Positions 1-8,097 are shown, numbered from the stretch's first letter. The stretch: DNA of 20,705 nt from Desulfobacca_B sp046538075 (GCA_046538075.1 JBKHJN010000042.1:1-20705), one strand, 5' to 3'. Translations and numbers: made by a program. The notes: generated by a model from the sequence alone, not told the origin.

Positions 1-1946
1 TTGCTCAAGGCCCACTCGGTGAGCCCTAACTGCTGGTAGGCCCGGGCCAGACCGGCATTGCGCACCGCTAAATCCTGGTCCAGGGATTGGCGGGCCCGGA
101 ACATGGCCACGTTGTCGTTCAGCTCAATGGACTTATTGATCTCCTGGATGGCCTCCCCGGGCCGGTTGAGGTCGGTCAAGGCGATGCCCTTATAGAGGTG
201 AGGGGTGGGATCCTTGGGATCCAGGCTCTTGGCGTAGTCCCACACCTCCAGGGCTTTGTCAAAGGCGTGGGCCTGGTAGAGCGCCTTGCCCAACTGGCTC
301 TGATATTGAGAGAGCCGGGGATCCAACAGGGTGGCGGTCAACATTTCGGTCAGACCCTGGGTGAAATTCCGGTGCCGGAAATGGTAGGTGGCCAGCCCCA
401 GATGCGGCTCTCCCAGGCTGGGGTCGAATTCCGAGGCCTGGAGGAATAATCTTTGGGCCGCGGTATAATCCCGGTAGGCCAGGCGCACGAACCCGGCCAG
501 ACTGAGGACCTCGGCATCTTGGGGCGCCAGTTGCCGGGCCTGGTCCACGGTCTGCTGGGCCCAGCCCAGGTATTCCGAGCCCAACCAGATCTTGGCCAGA
601 TAAACATAGGCATCGACAAACCGGGGATCCGCGGCCAGGGCCTTTTGTAAATTCGGGATGGCCGCGGGCAGGTCAAATTGGGACATCTTCACCAGGGCCA
701 GGCTGAGCAGGGCCACCGGCGAGTTCGGGGACTGGGACAGGGCGGTGTTAGCCTCGGACAGGGCGGCGTCCTTGCGGTTCTGGACCAGATAGATCTGGGC
801 CAACAAGGCCCGGGGCAACGCCGCGTCCGGTAGCTGACGACTGGCGGCCTCCAGCTGAGACACCGCTTTATCGATCTGGCCCGCCAACATGGCAAAATAA
901 CCGGCCATGGTGAGCAAAAACGGGGCGGGGCGCAGCTTCTGGGAAGCCGCCTGGACCAGTTCATAAGCGCCAGTTAAATCACCCAGGCGGTAGCGGCAGA
1001 GGGCCATCCCGATAATAGTGCGGTCGTCCGCATCTCGGACCCGGCGGAAATAGCCCAGGGCCTCTTCTGGAGCATTGTGTTGCAACCTGACCCAACCCAT
1101 CAAGGTCAGGGCCCGGCCATTGTCGGGAGCTTGGGCCAGGACGGCTTTGGCCTGGGCCTCGGCCTCCGGCAGGTTGCCCTGATCATAGGCGGCCTCCCCC
1201 TGCTGGATCAGGGCGGCCAGGGGCGGGGGGCTGGCCGGCAGCCGCGTCTCTCCGGGCCGGGGGGAAAGCGGCAGGTCCCGATAGCTGAAGATGCCCGGAT
1301 AATAAAGGACCCATTGGGCGGCATCGGCCGGCTGCACTAGAACGCGCTTGCTGGGGCCTTTTCCCGGTGAGGCAAAACCTTCCTCCCCGGGTTGGAGACA
1401 CAATTCTCCCAAGGGATTGATCAACCAGACCTGGCCTTCCAAGAGGGTCACGGTGGTGATGCCGTCCGGCTGGACCCGGACGACAAACTCGGTGCCGCGG
1501 ATGGTGGCGGTAATCACCGGAGTCTCTAATTCAAACCGGAATTTTTCATTCTTGTTGCGCAGCCAGATTTCTCCGTTAGGGACCTGGTATAAGCTGGCGG
1601 GAGGCTTTTCCAGAATGGCCGGGGTCACCGCCGGGGCCTGCAGGTGGGGGGAGGGCACGATTTCCTTCAGGATTATGGTGGTGTTTTCCTGGAGCTGAAT
1701 CTGGCTTTCATCCACACAGAGGATGGCAGTCCGGGATGCCGGTCCGGTCCTGATCGCATCCCCGGGGCCAAGCTCTTGATTGATCCTGGCCTTTACCCAT
1801 TTTTCGGTCCCGCTGGGGCGGACCATGACCTGACCTTGCAGATGGATGATTTTCCCGGCCTGCGGCGGCTGAGCTCCGGCTGACCGGCTGCCCGCCATCA
1901 CCAGGGTAAGCAAGATTAACCAGGCTATCCGGCTTGTCCTGAGCAT
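1..1946 (-). CDS. Exported FecR-domain + TPR repeat protein (partial, C-terminus beyond the window)
   Basis: The frame is open from the ATG at 1946 to the left edge without a stop, giving at least 648 residues. A strong ribosome site (GGAGGAGGAGGG) lies just upstream. Residues 1-25 form a Sec signal peptide ending A-G-A before Gln26. Residues about 118-205 match a FecR domain, with the hallmark TATIRGTEFVV, then a DG turn, LEGQVW, and PGEEG near the end. From about residue 243 to the edge come tandem TPR units, for example ALIQQGEAAYDQGNLPEAEA and DPRFVDAYVYLAKIWLGSEY. FecR domains bind or sense at the periplasmic side of envelopes, and TPRs are protein-binding scaffolds. With no sigma factor or TonB receptor next to it, it is probably an envelope scaffold rather than an iron-sensing anti-sigma factor. 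The role is unknown. The domain calls are firm; the C-terminal architecture cannot be seen. Confidence 0.85.
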   Translation of the reverse strand, partial: MLRTSRIAWLILLTLVMAGSRSAGAQPPQAGKIIHLQGQVMVRPSGTEKWVKARINQELGPGDAIRTGPASRTAILCVDESQIQLQENTTIILKEIVPSPHLQAPAVTPAILEKPPASLYQVPNGEIWLRNKNEKFRFELETPVITATIRGTEFVVRVQPDGITTVTLLEGQVWLINPLGELCLQPGEEGFASPGKGPSKRVLVQPADAAQWVLYYPGIFSYRDLPLSPRPGETRLPASPPPLAALIQQGEAAYDQGNLPEAEAQAKAVLAQAPDNGRALTLMGWVRLQHNAPEEALGYFRRVRDADDRTIIGMALCRYRLGDLTGAYELVQAASQKLRPAPFLLTMAGYFAMLAGQIDKAVSQLEAASRQLPDAALPRALLAQIYLVQNRKDAALSEANTALSQSPNSPVALLSLALVKMSQFDLPAAIPNLQKALAADPRFVDAYVYLAKIWLGSEYLGWAQQTVDQARQLAPQDAEVLSLAGFVRLAYRDYTAAQRLFLQASEFDPSLGEPHLGLATYHFRHRNFTQGLTEMLTATLLDPRLSQYQSQLGKALYQAHAFDKALEVWDYAKSLDPKDPTPHLYKGIALTDLNRPGEAIQEINKSIELNDNVAMFRARQSLDQDLAVRNAGLARAYQQLGLTEWALS

Positions 1947-2739
1947 GACCCTCCTCCTCCGGTTAAATTGTTAAACAGCAAGCAGAATTTTTATAAGGAA
2001 AGATTATTAACCTCTTACCCCGAATAATCGTCCTTTAACACCCCGGCGGACCAGGGGGGTCGGGAGGCAATCAAGTCTAGGTAAAAAGATGGGGCAACTA
2101 GTGAGTCATCTCCCATAAATCGAGGTTAACCGGTTTATCGTCCACCTAAACAAAGAGGCAATTCTCCTTAAACCGATAGACTGGCGGGACGGTTTTTTTA
2201 CCTCCTCGATGATAGGCCCTTTGGGGGCGGCAGGTGTTGATTATTGGTCTGGCTCTCAGGCCCAGCCTGAGTTGAGCCCGGAGGGTTTAAAATGCGTTGA
2301 GTACTGCTAATGCTGTTCAAGTCTGCAAAGATAACAAAAAGCGGAAGTCCATTCCCTATGCTTCCCTACTACACTAGCAAGATAATGGTTGGAGGGCGAG
2401 TAGGTTTAATGATAGAGAAGGTAGATCTTGCTGTCGTTATTTTAAAACAAGCTTTAATAGAGTCAAGCATTTTTATGACCTGAGGTTAATAAAACTCCTG
2501 GCTCGCAAGCTGGTCGGTTTACATCTGGTAATCCCTGCTCCTTGAGCTTTGCCACTGGAGATCTTAAAATTTAAAATTGCTACGGGGCATAAAACACCCC
2601 GGAGATGGCCATGGCATTGGAGTATTCAATTGAAACCCGGAGTTTTTTCTGATAATTAAATATTAACCCGGCCATAGGGCAGTTTTTCCTGACCATTGGG
2701 GATAAAGGGTTGATATGTTTTTTAAGCTGGGAGAAACAG
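1947..2739. other. Long intergenic region with one strong hairpin and no convincing gene
   Basis: About 790 bases separate the divergent FecR/TPR gene and the diadenylate cyclase gene. The base composition becomes AT-rich after about 2280. I find no RNA gene or riboswitch consensus that I recognise. A good stem-loop sits at 2251-2278 (GGCT+CTCAGG pairing with CCTGAG+AGCC around a CCCAG loop, with a 3-nt bulge). A weaker stem at 2170-2195 is followed by a T run. The short reading frame at 2409-2483 (24 residues) has no support beyond a distant GGAGGG. Promoters for both flanking genes must lie here, but I cannot place them confidently. Confidence 0.5.
2251..2278. other. Imperfect inverted repeat / stem-loop
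   Basis: CTCAGG at 2255-2260 and CCTGAG at 2266-2271 form a 6-bp stem with a 5-nt loop. GGCT at 2251-2254 and AGCC at 2275-2278 extend it across a TTG bulge. Neither strand has a T run afterwards, so it is not a standard intrinsic terminator. It could be part of a small RNA or leader, or a protein-binding site; nothing decides between these. Confidence 0.35.
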
Positions 2740-3330
2740 ATGTTTCCCGAAACCAAGATCTTCGACAAGATCTGCGCTAAGAAGCAGAGTATCGACCGGG
2801 TGGTCCTGGAAAAGGTGATCACCTTGGCCGTGGAGCTGGCCCGGGAAGGCAGGGAAGGCCGGAAAATCGGTACCTTATTTACCATCTTTGATTCGGATGC
2901 GGTGCTGCAACGCTCCAAGTGTTTGATTCTTGACCCCTTATTCGGACATCCGGACGAAGTCAAACGGATCGACAATCCTAACATGCGGGAGACCTTAAAA
3001 GAGCTGGCGCAGCTGGACGGCGCCTTCGTGGTCTCCGACCAAGGCATTGTCATCTCTGCCTGTCGATATCTGAATGCCTCCTCGGCCAGGATTGATCTGC
3101 CCCTGGGCCTAGGGGCCCGCCATATGGCTGCGGCCTCAATCACCGCTGATACGCAAGCCGTTGCCGTGGTGGTCTCCGAAAGCTCGGTGGTACGGGTATT
3201 TGACGCCGGTGAGCTGGTCTCGGAAATAATCCCTGAACTCTGGGTACTGAGCCGCTACAGCCTCCACCTGCCCTGGCCCTATATGGAACAGACCACCAAT
3301 CATGTTACTGTGGTGAGCAAGGAAGATTGA
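2740..3330 (+). CDS. Diadenylate cyclase (DisA_N/DAC domain) protein, probable c-di-AMP synthase
   Basis: The product is 196 residues from the ATG at 2740, which has GGGAG six bases upstream; a TTG at 2710 is a less likely start. The DAC domain is recognisable from about residue 55 to 165. It has the DGA motif at 93-95 (QLDGAFVVSDQG), the glycine-rich LPLGLGARHMAAASIT at 120-135, and the VAVVVSESS..VRVF strand pair that closes the domain. DAC enzymes condense two ATP into c-di-AMP, a messenger tied to osmotic and potassium balance. The canonical GTRHR motif reads GARHM here, so the second Arg is Met. This may be subfamily-typical, as in archaeal-type stand-alone cyclases, or may lower activity. 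There is no membrane anchor and no DisA DNA-binding domain. The N-terminal 50 residues are helical and of unknown role. It is followed on the same strand by a lipoprotein gene 157 bases later. Confidence 0.82.
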   Translation: MFPETKIFDKICAKKQSIDRVVLEKVITLAVELAREGREGRKIGTLFTIFDSDAVLQRSKCLILDPLFGHPDEVKRIDNPNMRETLKELAQLDGAFVVSDQGIVISACRYLNASSARIDLPLGLGARHMAAASITADTQAVAVVVSESSVVRVFDAGELVSEIIPELWVLSRYSLHLPWPYMEQTTNHVTVVSKED

Positions 3331-3487
3331 CCAGGAACCACTTGAGGGGCAGCCCCATGGTCTTCGCCCCCTTCTGGCCTTGATGATGTTGGGGATGCTG
3401 CCGGTTCCTCCTGGCCAACCGGATGTAACAGGGTTAATGCTGAATCAGGGTTGTCAAGAATCCAGGTGGCGAGACACGAGATGCAAT

Positions 3488-4051
3488 ATGCTTACTAATA
3501 TCATTGACCGCGACAGATGGCAGAAGCTAGTGTTATGCCTTATCATGCTGACCGGGATTTTAGCCGGCTGCCAAATGCCAGAGCCGCCATTAAGTCCAGA
3601 GGCAACAGCTTTTAAGGAAAGAATCTTAGAGATTATCCAGGAGTTTTCCCAGCCTCTGGTGGGCCCGACCGCCGAGCGGGACATCAAATCCATCCAGACA
3701 AAATTAGAAAAATTATACCGAGATGCTGATCAGGACCAGTTACCCACATCTTTCACAGTTGGAGTCCTGGATAAGCAAGGGGTGGCATTAACTGCATATC
3801 CGGACAGGCCTTATAATGTTCAGGTTTTCTTAAATTATCACGTCGTGGTTAAGGCCCTGGAGGAGCGCAGGATTGTGCAGGCCAGACTGTTCTTCCAGAA
3901 TGGCTCCAAGCTTTATGTTATCTGCTCCCCCCTTTTGCGCCAGGCAGAGCTCAAAGGTTTGTTGATATTATGTTTTGACGCGGCGGAGGCGGACCGCAAA
4001 TGGGGCATAACCGAAGAAGAGTTTCTGGCGCTTAATTTTAACCACCGATAA
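3488..4051 (+). CDS. Cache-like sensor/binding lipoprotein
   Basis: The product is 187 residues from the ATG at 3488. Upstream in-frame starts as far back as 3380 exist, but they would bury the signal sequence. Residues 7-29 form a lipoprotein signal: WQK, a hydrophobic stretch, then LAGC, the lipobox with the Cys to be lipidated. The mature part has a helical segment and then a PAS-fold-like stretch, SFTVGVLDKQGVALTAYPD, through FFQNGSKLYVICSPLL. This resembles extracytoplasmic Cache/PDC sensor domains, but the match is by eye only. It ends 72 bases before mlaE, in the same direction. It might present a ligand or serve as a periplasmic partner of the lipid transporter downstream; this is inference. 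No enzyme motif is seen. Confidence 0.7.
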   Translation: MLTNIIDRDRWQKLVLCLIMLTGILAGCQMPEPPLSPEATAFKERILEIIQEFSQPLVGPTAERDIKSIQTKLEKLYRDADQDQLPTSFTVGVLDKQGVALTAYPDRPYNVQVFLNYHVVVKALEERRIVQARLFFQNGSKLYVICSPLLRQAELKGLLILCFDAAEADRKWGITEEEFLALNFNHR

Positions 4052-4073
4052 TTTAATCAGCCGGCAACTGGTA

Positions 4074-4079
4074 TATAAT
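4074..4079 (+). promoter_or_regulatory. Candidate -10 box for the mla operon
   Basis: A perfect TATAAT lies 45 bases before the mlaE start codon, in the 72-base gap after the lipoprotein gene. The region 16-17 bases upstream (TTTAAT) is a poor -35, so this is a weak prediction. If it is active, the transport operon can be expressed independently of the two genes before it. Confidence 0.35.
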
Positions 4080-4123
4080 GGTGCCTTGGTTGGCCGACCG
4101 CAACGATTCATGTCCAGGTTCCG

Positions 4124-5269
4124 ATGAAAAAAGCCAAAAGCCCTCCCTCTGATTATTCCATCCGGGCTGAGGGCCGCCGGGGCGAGGGGCTTGTCTTGTC
4201 GATTTCAGGGCGGATCGCCTTGGAAAATCTAACCTCCATCAAATCCGAGTTGGAGACCCTCTTAGCTGAGCGAAAACCCGGACAGATTACCGTTGAGCTC
4301 TCGAAAGTCGAGTACCTGGACAGCGCCGGCGCCTTGCTGCTGCTACAGATGGAAAATGAGGCCGAGAGCCGGTCGATTTCCTGGAGCCTGGTTGATCTGC
4401 CCGAAGAAGCGGAGCGCATCCTGGGCCTTATTGATCGGGAGGCGCTGACCGCACCCCGGGCGGTAAAGCCAGGCCGCCTCCCGGTGCTGGAACAGGTAGG
4501 CGAGGTAAGTTTAGCGGTCCTCAACGATTTCGTTCAGGTATTGACTTTCCTGGGCAGCCTCTTGGCAGCAATGGCTTTCGCCCTCCGCCATCCGGGCTCG
4601 GTGCGCTGGAGTGACACTTTATCTTCCATGAAAAGGGCCGGGGTGGATGGGCTGCCCATCGTGGGTCTGATCAGCTTCCTGCTCGGGCTGATCATTGCCT
4701 TCATGTCCTCCCTGCAGCTCAAACAGTTCGGGGCCAATATTTATGTAGCGTCGCTGTTAGCCATTGCCATGGTCCGGGAACTGGGGCCAATCATGACTGC
4801 CATCCTGGTAGCCGGACGGTCGGGTTCGGCCTTCGCGGCCGAGATCGGCACCATGATGGTTAATGAGGAAGTGGATGCCCTGGTGACCATGGGATTCGAC
4901 CCCATCCGGTTTCTGGCCGTTCCCAAGGTTGTGGCCGCCATGCTGGTAGTGCCGTTGCTTACTCTATACGCCGACCTCTTCGGTCTGTTAGGGGGTATGG
5001 TCGTGGGGGTGCTCGGCTTGGACCTGACGGTTTTCACTTATATCCAGCAAACCCAGACCAGTCTGGAGGTCTTTGATATTATTTCCAGCCTGTTTAAGTC
5101 AGCCGTATTTGCCGTGCTGATCGCCGGCATCGGCTGTCAGCGGGGCTTTCAGGTCAGGGGCGGGGCCGCCGGGGTCGGTTCGGCGACCACTTCCGCAGTG
5201 GTGGCGGCAATTTTTCTGATTATTGTTACAGATTCCGCCTTTGCCATTATGCTGCACTATGTCCGATAA
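4124..5269 (+). CDS. mlaE: MlaE-family lipid ABC transporter permease with fused N-terminal STAS (MlaB-like) domain
   Basis: The product is 381 residues. Residues about 14-105 form a STAS domain (LVLSISGRIALEN, then EVEYLDSAGALLLL-type core, here VEYLDSAGALLLLQM) that corresponds to the separate MlaB subunit of E. coli. Residues about 130-381 form the MlaE permease with about five membrane segments. It carries the family loop AGRSGSAFAAEIGTMMVNEE followed by VDALVTMGFDP. It acts in the inner membrane with MlaF and MlaD to move phospholipid between inner and outer membranes and so keep outer-membrane asymmetry. The STAS domain presumably docks onto the ATPase, as MlaB does. The gene is first of a four-gene run, with 12 bases to mlaF. 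No MlaC periplasmic carrier gene is present in the window. Confidence 0.93.
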   Translation: MKKAKSPPSDYSIRAEGRRGEGLVLSISGRIALENLTSIKSELETLLAERKPGQITVELSKVEYLDSAGALLLLQMENEAESRSISWSLVDLPEEAERILGLIDREALTAPRAVKPGRLPVLEQVGEVSLAVLNDFVQVLTFLGSLLAAMAFALRHPGSVRWSDTLSSMKRAGVDGLPIVGLISFLLGLIIAFMSSLQLKQFGANIYVASLLAIAMVRELGPIMTAILVAGRSGSAFAAEIGTMMVNEEVDALVTMGFDPIRFLAVPKVVAAMLVVPLLTLYADLFGLLGGMVVGVLGLDLTVFTYIQQTQTSLEVFDIISSLFKSAVFAVLIAGIGCQRGFQVRGGAAGVGSATTSAVVAAIFLIIVTDSAFAIMLHYVR

Positions 5270-5281
5270 GAAAGGCGAGTT

Positions 5282-6052
5282 TTGACCGGGGCTCAGCAAA
5301 ACCCTATCATTGTGGTGGATGCAATTACCGCCCGCTATGGGGACCTGACGGTTTTTGAAGATGTCAGCTTCGAGGTCTATGCGGGGGAAATCCTGGTTAT
5401 TTTGGGGAGCAGCGGCTGCGGCAAGTCCACGCTGCTGAAGCACATGTTCGGACTGTACCAACCCTTTGCCGGCCGGGTGCTGATCAGAGGAGTTGACGTC
5501 AATACCGAGGATGAAGCAGAGCTACAAAAATTGAGGAGGGCGATCGGGGTGCTGTTCCAGTCCGGAGCTTTGTTCGGCTCCATGACCCTGGGGGAAAATG
5601 TCGCCCTCCCCCTCTCGGAATATACCGATCTGCCTTCCTCGACCATTGACCTGATTGTCAGGATGAAACTTGGGCTGGTCAACCTGGCCGGTTATGAAGA
5701 ACTGCTGCCCTCGGAGCTTTCCGGCGGAATGAAAAAAAGGGCGGGACTGGCCCGGGCCATGGCGTTGGATCCGACCGTGCTGTTCTTCGATGAACCCTCT
5801 GCCGGTTTGGACCCCATAACTTCAGCCGAGCTTGACAACCTAATCAAAATTATCAACACCGGGATGGGCACCACCATGGTGATCGTTACTCATGAACTGG
5901 AATCGATCTTCAATATCGCCCACCGGGTGGTGGTCCTGGATAAATCCGCCAAAGGGATAATTGCCGTGGGTGACCCGCGTGAGCTCAAGGAGCATTCCAC
6001 TGACCCGCGGGTGGTTAATTTCTTCCGTCGCCAGGCCAGCGCCGCCAAATAG
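5282..6052 (+). CDS. mlaF: MlaF-family ABC transporter ATP-binding protein
   Basis: The product is 256 residues. It starts with TTG at 5282, which is unusual but supported by AAAGGCGAG three bases upstream; no ATG fits. The motifs appear in the expected order: Walker A GSSGCGKST (about residues 39-47), a Q-loop in VLFQSGALFGSMT, the signature LSGGMKKRAGLARA, Walker B VLFFDEPSAGLDP, and the H-loop IVTHEL. LSGGMKKR and SAGLDP are typical of the Mla/Ttg2 ATPases. It powers the MlaE permease on the cytoplasmic face. It is sandwiched between mlaE and mlaD with short gaps (12 and 18 bases), so translation is probably coupled or cotranscribed. Confidence 0.95.
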   Translation: MTGAQQNPIIVVDAITARYGDLTVFEDVSFEVYAGEILVILGSSGCGKSTLLKHMFGLYQPFAGRVLIRGVDVNTEDEAELQKLRRAIGVLFQSGALFGSMTLGENVALPLSEYTDLPSSTIDLIVRMKLGLVNLAGYEELLPSELSGGMKKRAGLARAMALDPTVLFFDEPSAGLDPITSAELDNLIKIINTGMGTTMVIVTHELESIFNIAHRVVVLDKSAKGIIAVGDPRELKEHSTDPRVVNFFRRQASAAK

Positions 6053-6070
6053 ATTTGAAGGGAAGCTAAA

Positions 6071-6967
6071 ATGGCCAGAAAGACCTCCAAGTTCTTGGTG
6101 GGACTCTTTGTTATCATCGGGGTCCTTATCGGGATGACCGCCATTATCTGGGTAGGAGCTACCGGATTTTTTCTCAAGGGGGACACTTACGTCACTTATT
6201 TAGATGAGTCCGTGCAGGGTCTGCAGAAGGATTCAATTGTCCGCTACCGCGGGGTGGAGGTGGGGCGGGTGGAAGCGATAGAGGTGGCCCCCGATAACCG
6301 GCTGATCGCGGTGGTGATGAAGATTGACCTGGAAAATAATTTAAGCCAGACTACCGTAGCCCAACTGTCGGCCGCAGGCATCACCGGTATCATGTACATC
6401 GATTTGGACCGTCCCAAACCAGAAGAGCCTGATCTCTCTCCGGAGATTGATTTCCCCTCCGAATATCCTATTATTCCCTCCCGCCCCTCCGAGAGATATA
6501 AGATTCTTTCCGGAATCGAAGAAATTGTCAATAAATTAAAGCAGATTGATACTGAGGGAATTTCCGAGCAGATCAAGTCCACCACCAAGGAGATGGAAAC
6601 CTTTTTAAACGGCGAAAGAATGCAGGCGATTTTGGCCAAAGTGGAGTCGGCGGCAGCCAATCTGGAGGAAGTGAGCGGCCGGGTAAATAAGCTGGTGGCC
6701 GACGGGACCATCGATCAGGTCCTGGTCGGGGCTGGCGAGACCCTCAGGGGGGCCCGGACACTGCTGCAAAGCGTTGAAAAACAGTGGCGCCGCCTGGAAC
6801 TGGCTGAAACTATGGGGGAAACCCGACAAATTGCTAAAGACATCTCGGCCACCAGCGAGAACCTCCGGCGCAGCTCAGAGACTTTGGAGATGCTCCTGGA
6901 GAGGGTCTACAGCCGCCCCTCTGATTTGCTGTTTGGTAAACCCCCGGCCCCAAGATGGAATGAATAA
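6071..6967 (+). CDS. mlaD: MlaD-family MCE-domain lipid-binding protein
   Basis: The product is 298 residues from the ATG at 6071, with GAAGGGAAG upstream. An N-terminal membrane anchor (residues about 9-31, FLVGLFVIIGVLIGMTAIIW) is followed by a single MCE domain (about 38-115; DSIVRYRGVEVGRVEAIEV and SAAGITGIMYIDLD are characteristic). A long helical region (about 150-285) follows, ending in the family-typical tail PSDLLFGKPPAP. MCE proteins form periplasmic hexameric rings through which lipids pass. The longer C-terminal helices than E. coli MlaD are common in non-enteric homologues and may build a needle or contact the outer-membrane lipoprotein encoded next. Confidence 0.93.
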   Translation: MARKTSKFLVGLFVIIGVLIGMTAIIWVGATGFFLKGDTYVTYLDESVQGLQKDSIVRYRGVEVGRVEAIEVAPDNRLIAVVMKIDLENNLSQTTVAQLSAAGITGIMYIDLDRPKPEEPDLSPEIDFPSEYPIIPSRPSERYKILSGIEEIVNKLKQIDTEGISEQIKSTTKEMETFLNGERMQAILAKVESAAANLEEVSGRVNKLVADGTIDQVLVGAGETLRGARTLLQSVEKQWRRLELAETMGETRQIAKDISATSENLRRSSETLEMLLERVYSRPSDLLFGKPPAPRWNE

Positions 6968-6983
6968 GATAACTGGAGGGAAG

Positions 6984-7706
6984 ATGACAAAGCTTTCGTT
7001 AACAGAGCGGTCAAACATAACACCGCAACTGCTCCGGTCTGCGGCGAGGCTGGGGGCCATTTTGATCCTGGCGCTGCTGACTTATGGTTGTGGAAAACCG
7101 CCGATTTTAGTGCAACGTTACCTCTTGGATTACCCGGCTCCGGTTTTTACCAATCTACCCACCCTGGAGGCAGGGATTGGAGTGGAACAGTTCTCGGTAG
7201 CCCAGGCCTTTAACACCAACGCCATGGTTTACCAGCCCCAGCCGTTTAAAAGCGATACCTATCACTACCACCGCTGGCGGGTCAACCCAGGTTATATGGT
7301 CACCGATTATCTGGTCCGGGATCTGCGGGACTCGGGGCTCTTCCAAGCGGTCATGGGGCCCAACCAAACTTCTGATTGCCGGTTCCGGCTGGAAGGCGGG
7401 GTAGAAGAGTGCCAGGAGATTGACGACCCCGCAGTTTGGCAGGCGGCGCTCACTCTCCATATCACCCTGCTCGATACCAATCAGAAGGAAATAACCAGGC
7501 ACGTTGTATTTCAGAAGAAATACCAGGCGTTAGAGCCGCTGGCGGAGAAAACTCCGGGAGGGCTGGCCCAGGGGATGAGCCAGGCCCTGCAGCACTTGTC
7601 AACCCGGATAATCAGCGATGTTTACCAGGCCGCCCGCAGCCGCCTGGGTGATCAGAAAATTCAATGCACCGGCATTAGGACTCACCAGCCGATAATTTCT
7701 CAATAG
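6984..7706 (+). CDS. ABC-transport auxiliary lipoprotein (PqiC-like) of the Mla operon
   Basis: The product is 240 residues from the ATG at 6984, chosen because GGAGGGAAG sits directly before it and it places a lipoprotein signal (hydrophobic ILILALLTYGC, lipobox at LTYGC) at the N-terminus. The longer frame back to 6774 overlaps mlaD and lacks support. The mature start, LVQRYLLDYPAP, is typical of the ABC_trans_aux/PqiC family, which caps MCE-protein systems at the outer membrane. Seventeen bases separate it from mlaD. Its last 32 bases overlap, tail to tail, the small lipoprotein gene on the minus strand. It probably receives or gates lipids at the outer membrane; the family call is moderately sure. 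Confidence 0.82.
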   Translation: MTKLSLTERSNITPQLLRSAARLGAILILALLTYGCGKPPILVQRYLLDYPAPVFTNLPTLEAGIGVEQFSVAQAFNTNAMVYQPQPFKSDTYHYHRWRVNPGYMVTDYLVRDLRDSGLFQAVMGPNQTSDCRFRLEGGVEECQEIDDPAVWQAALTLHITLLDTNQKEITRHVVFQKKYQALEPLAEKTPGGLAQGMSQALQHLSTRIISDVYQAARSRLGDQKIQCTGIRTHQPIISQ

Positions 7707-8022
7707 TGATGATCTCAATGATTTTACCCCACATGTGGAAGCTGACCTGATCCGGACGCACCCTGGCGGTGATTCTTACCCGCAAGCCGTCCACGGCGTA
7801 TTGGGGGTCCAGATTTATTGGATCATAGCGTTCCCCGTTGTCGGCGATAATGCCATAAAATCCGCCCTCTAAAGGAATATGGCGCACGGTCCCAGTAATT
7901 ACCATGGCATCCTCTCCGGCCGCCTCAGCCTGGGAATTAGCGGCAGTCATTAGATCGCCACTACAGCCAACTGCTAGAATCATCAATCCCAACATGCTGA
8001 CCCATAATTTCATGATTTTCAT
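7675..8022 (-). CDS. Small lipoprotein, probable OB-like beta fold, function unknown
   Basis: The product is 115 residues from the ATG at 8022, with a clear AAAGGAG ribosome site. A lipoprotein signal ends in LAVGC near residue 20. The mature domain (about 42-110) has alternating beta-type strands: VITGTVRHIPLEGGFYGI, GERYDPINLD, and LRVRITARVRPD, with a late H-M-W-G. This looks like a small OB-type barrel known from scattered bacterial and archaeal lipoproteins; I know no function. It lies 75 bases after tldD in the same direction, so it may be the last gene of the nfeD-qmcA-tldD run. Its 3' end overlaps the convergent PqiC-like gene by 32 bases, and no terminator is visible between them. 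Confidence 0.78.
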   Translation of the reverse strand: MKIMKLWVSMLGLMILAVGCSGDLMTAANSQAEAAGEDAMVITGTVRHIPLEGGFYGIIADNGERYDPINLDPQYAVDGLRVRITARVRPDQVSFHMWGKIIEIITIEKLSAGES

Positions 8023-8097
8023 AAATGACTCCTTTGCAAATATTTGCCTTGCTGCCCCCCATTCGATTAATTTTATAAATTGAGTAACAGGGGATCG

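Noticed and set aside
2169..2200. Hairpin plus T run resembling a terminator
   Set aside because: The stem has only six pairs, half of them A-T using the T run itself, with a 14-base loop; no plus-strand gene ends before it.
2409..2483. Possible 24-residue small protein
   Set aside because: Ribosome-like GGAGGG is 12 bases away, there is no motif, and a frame this short is expected by chance.
2580..3143. Minus-strand frame of 187 codons opposite the diadenylate cyclase
   Set aside because: Ser/Arg-rich low-quality sequence with no motif; the plus-strand DAC domain is unmistakable.
6774..6983. Longer start for the PqiC-like lipoprotein
   Set aside because: It overlaps mlaD coding sequence by about 190 bases and would place the lipoprotein signal internally; the ATG at 6984 has a strong ribosome site.
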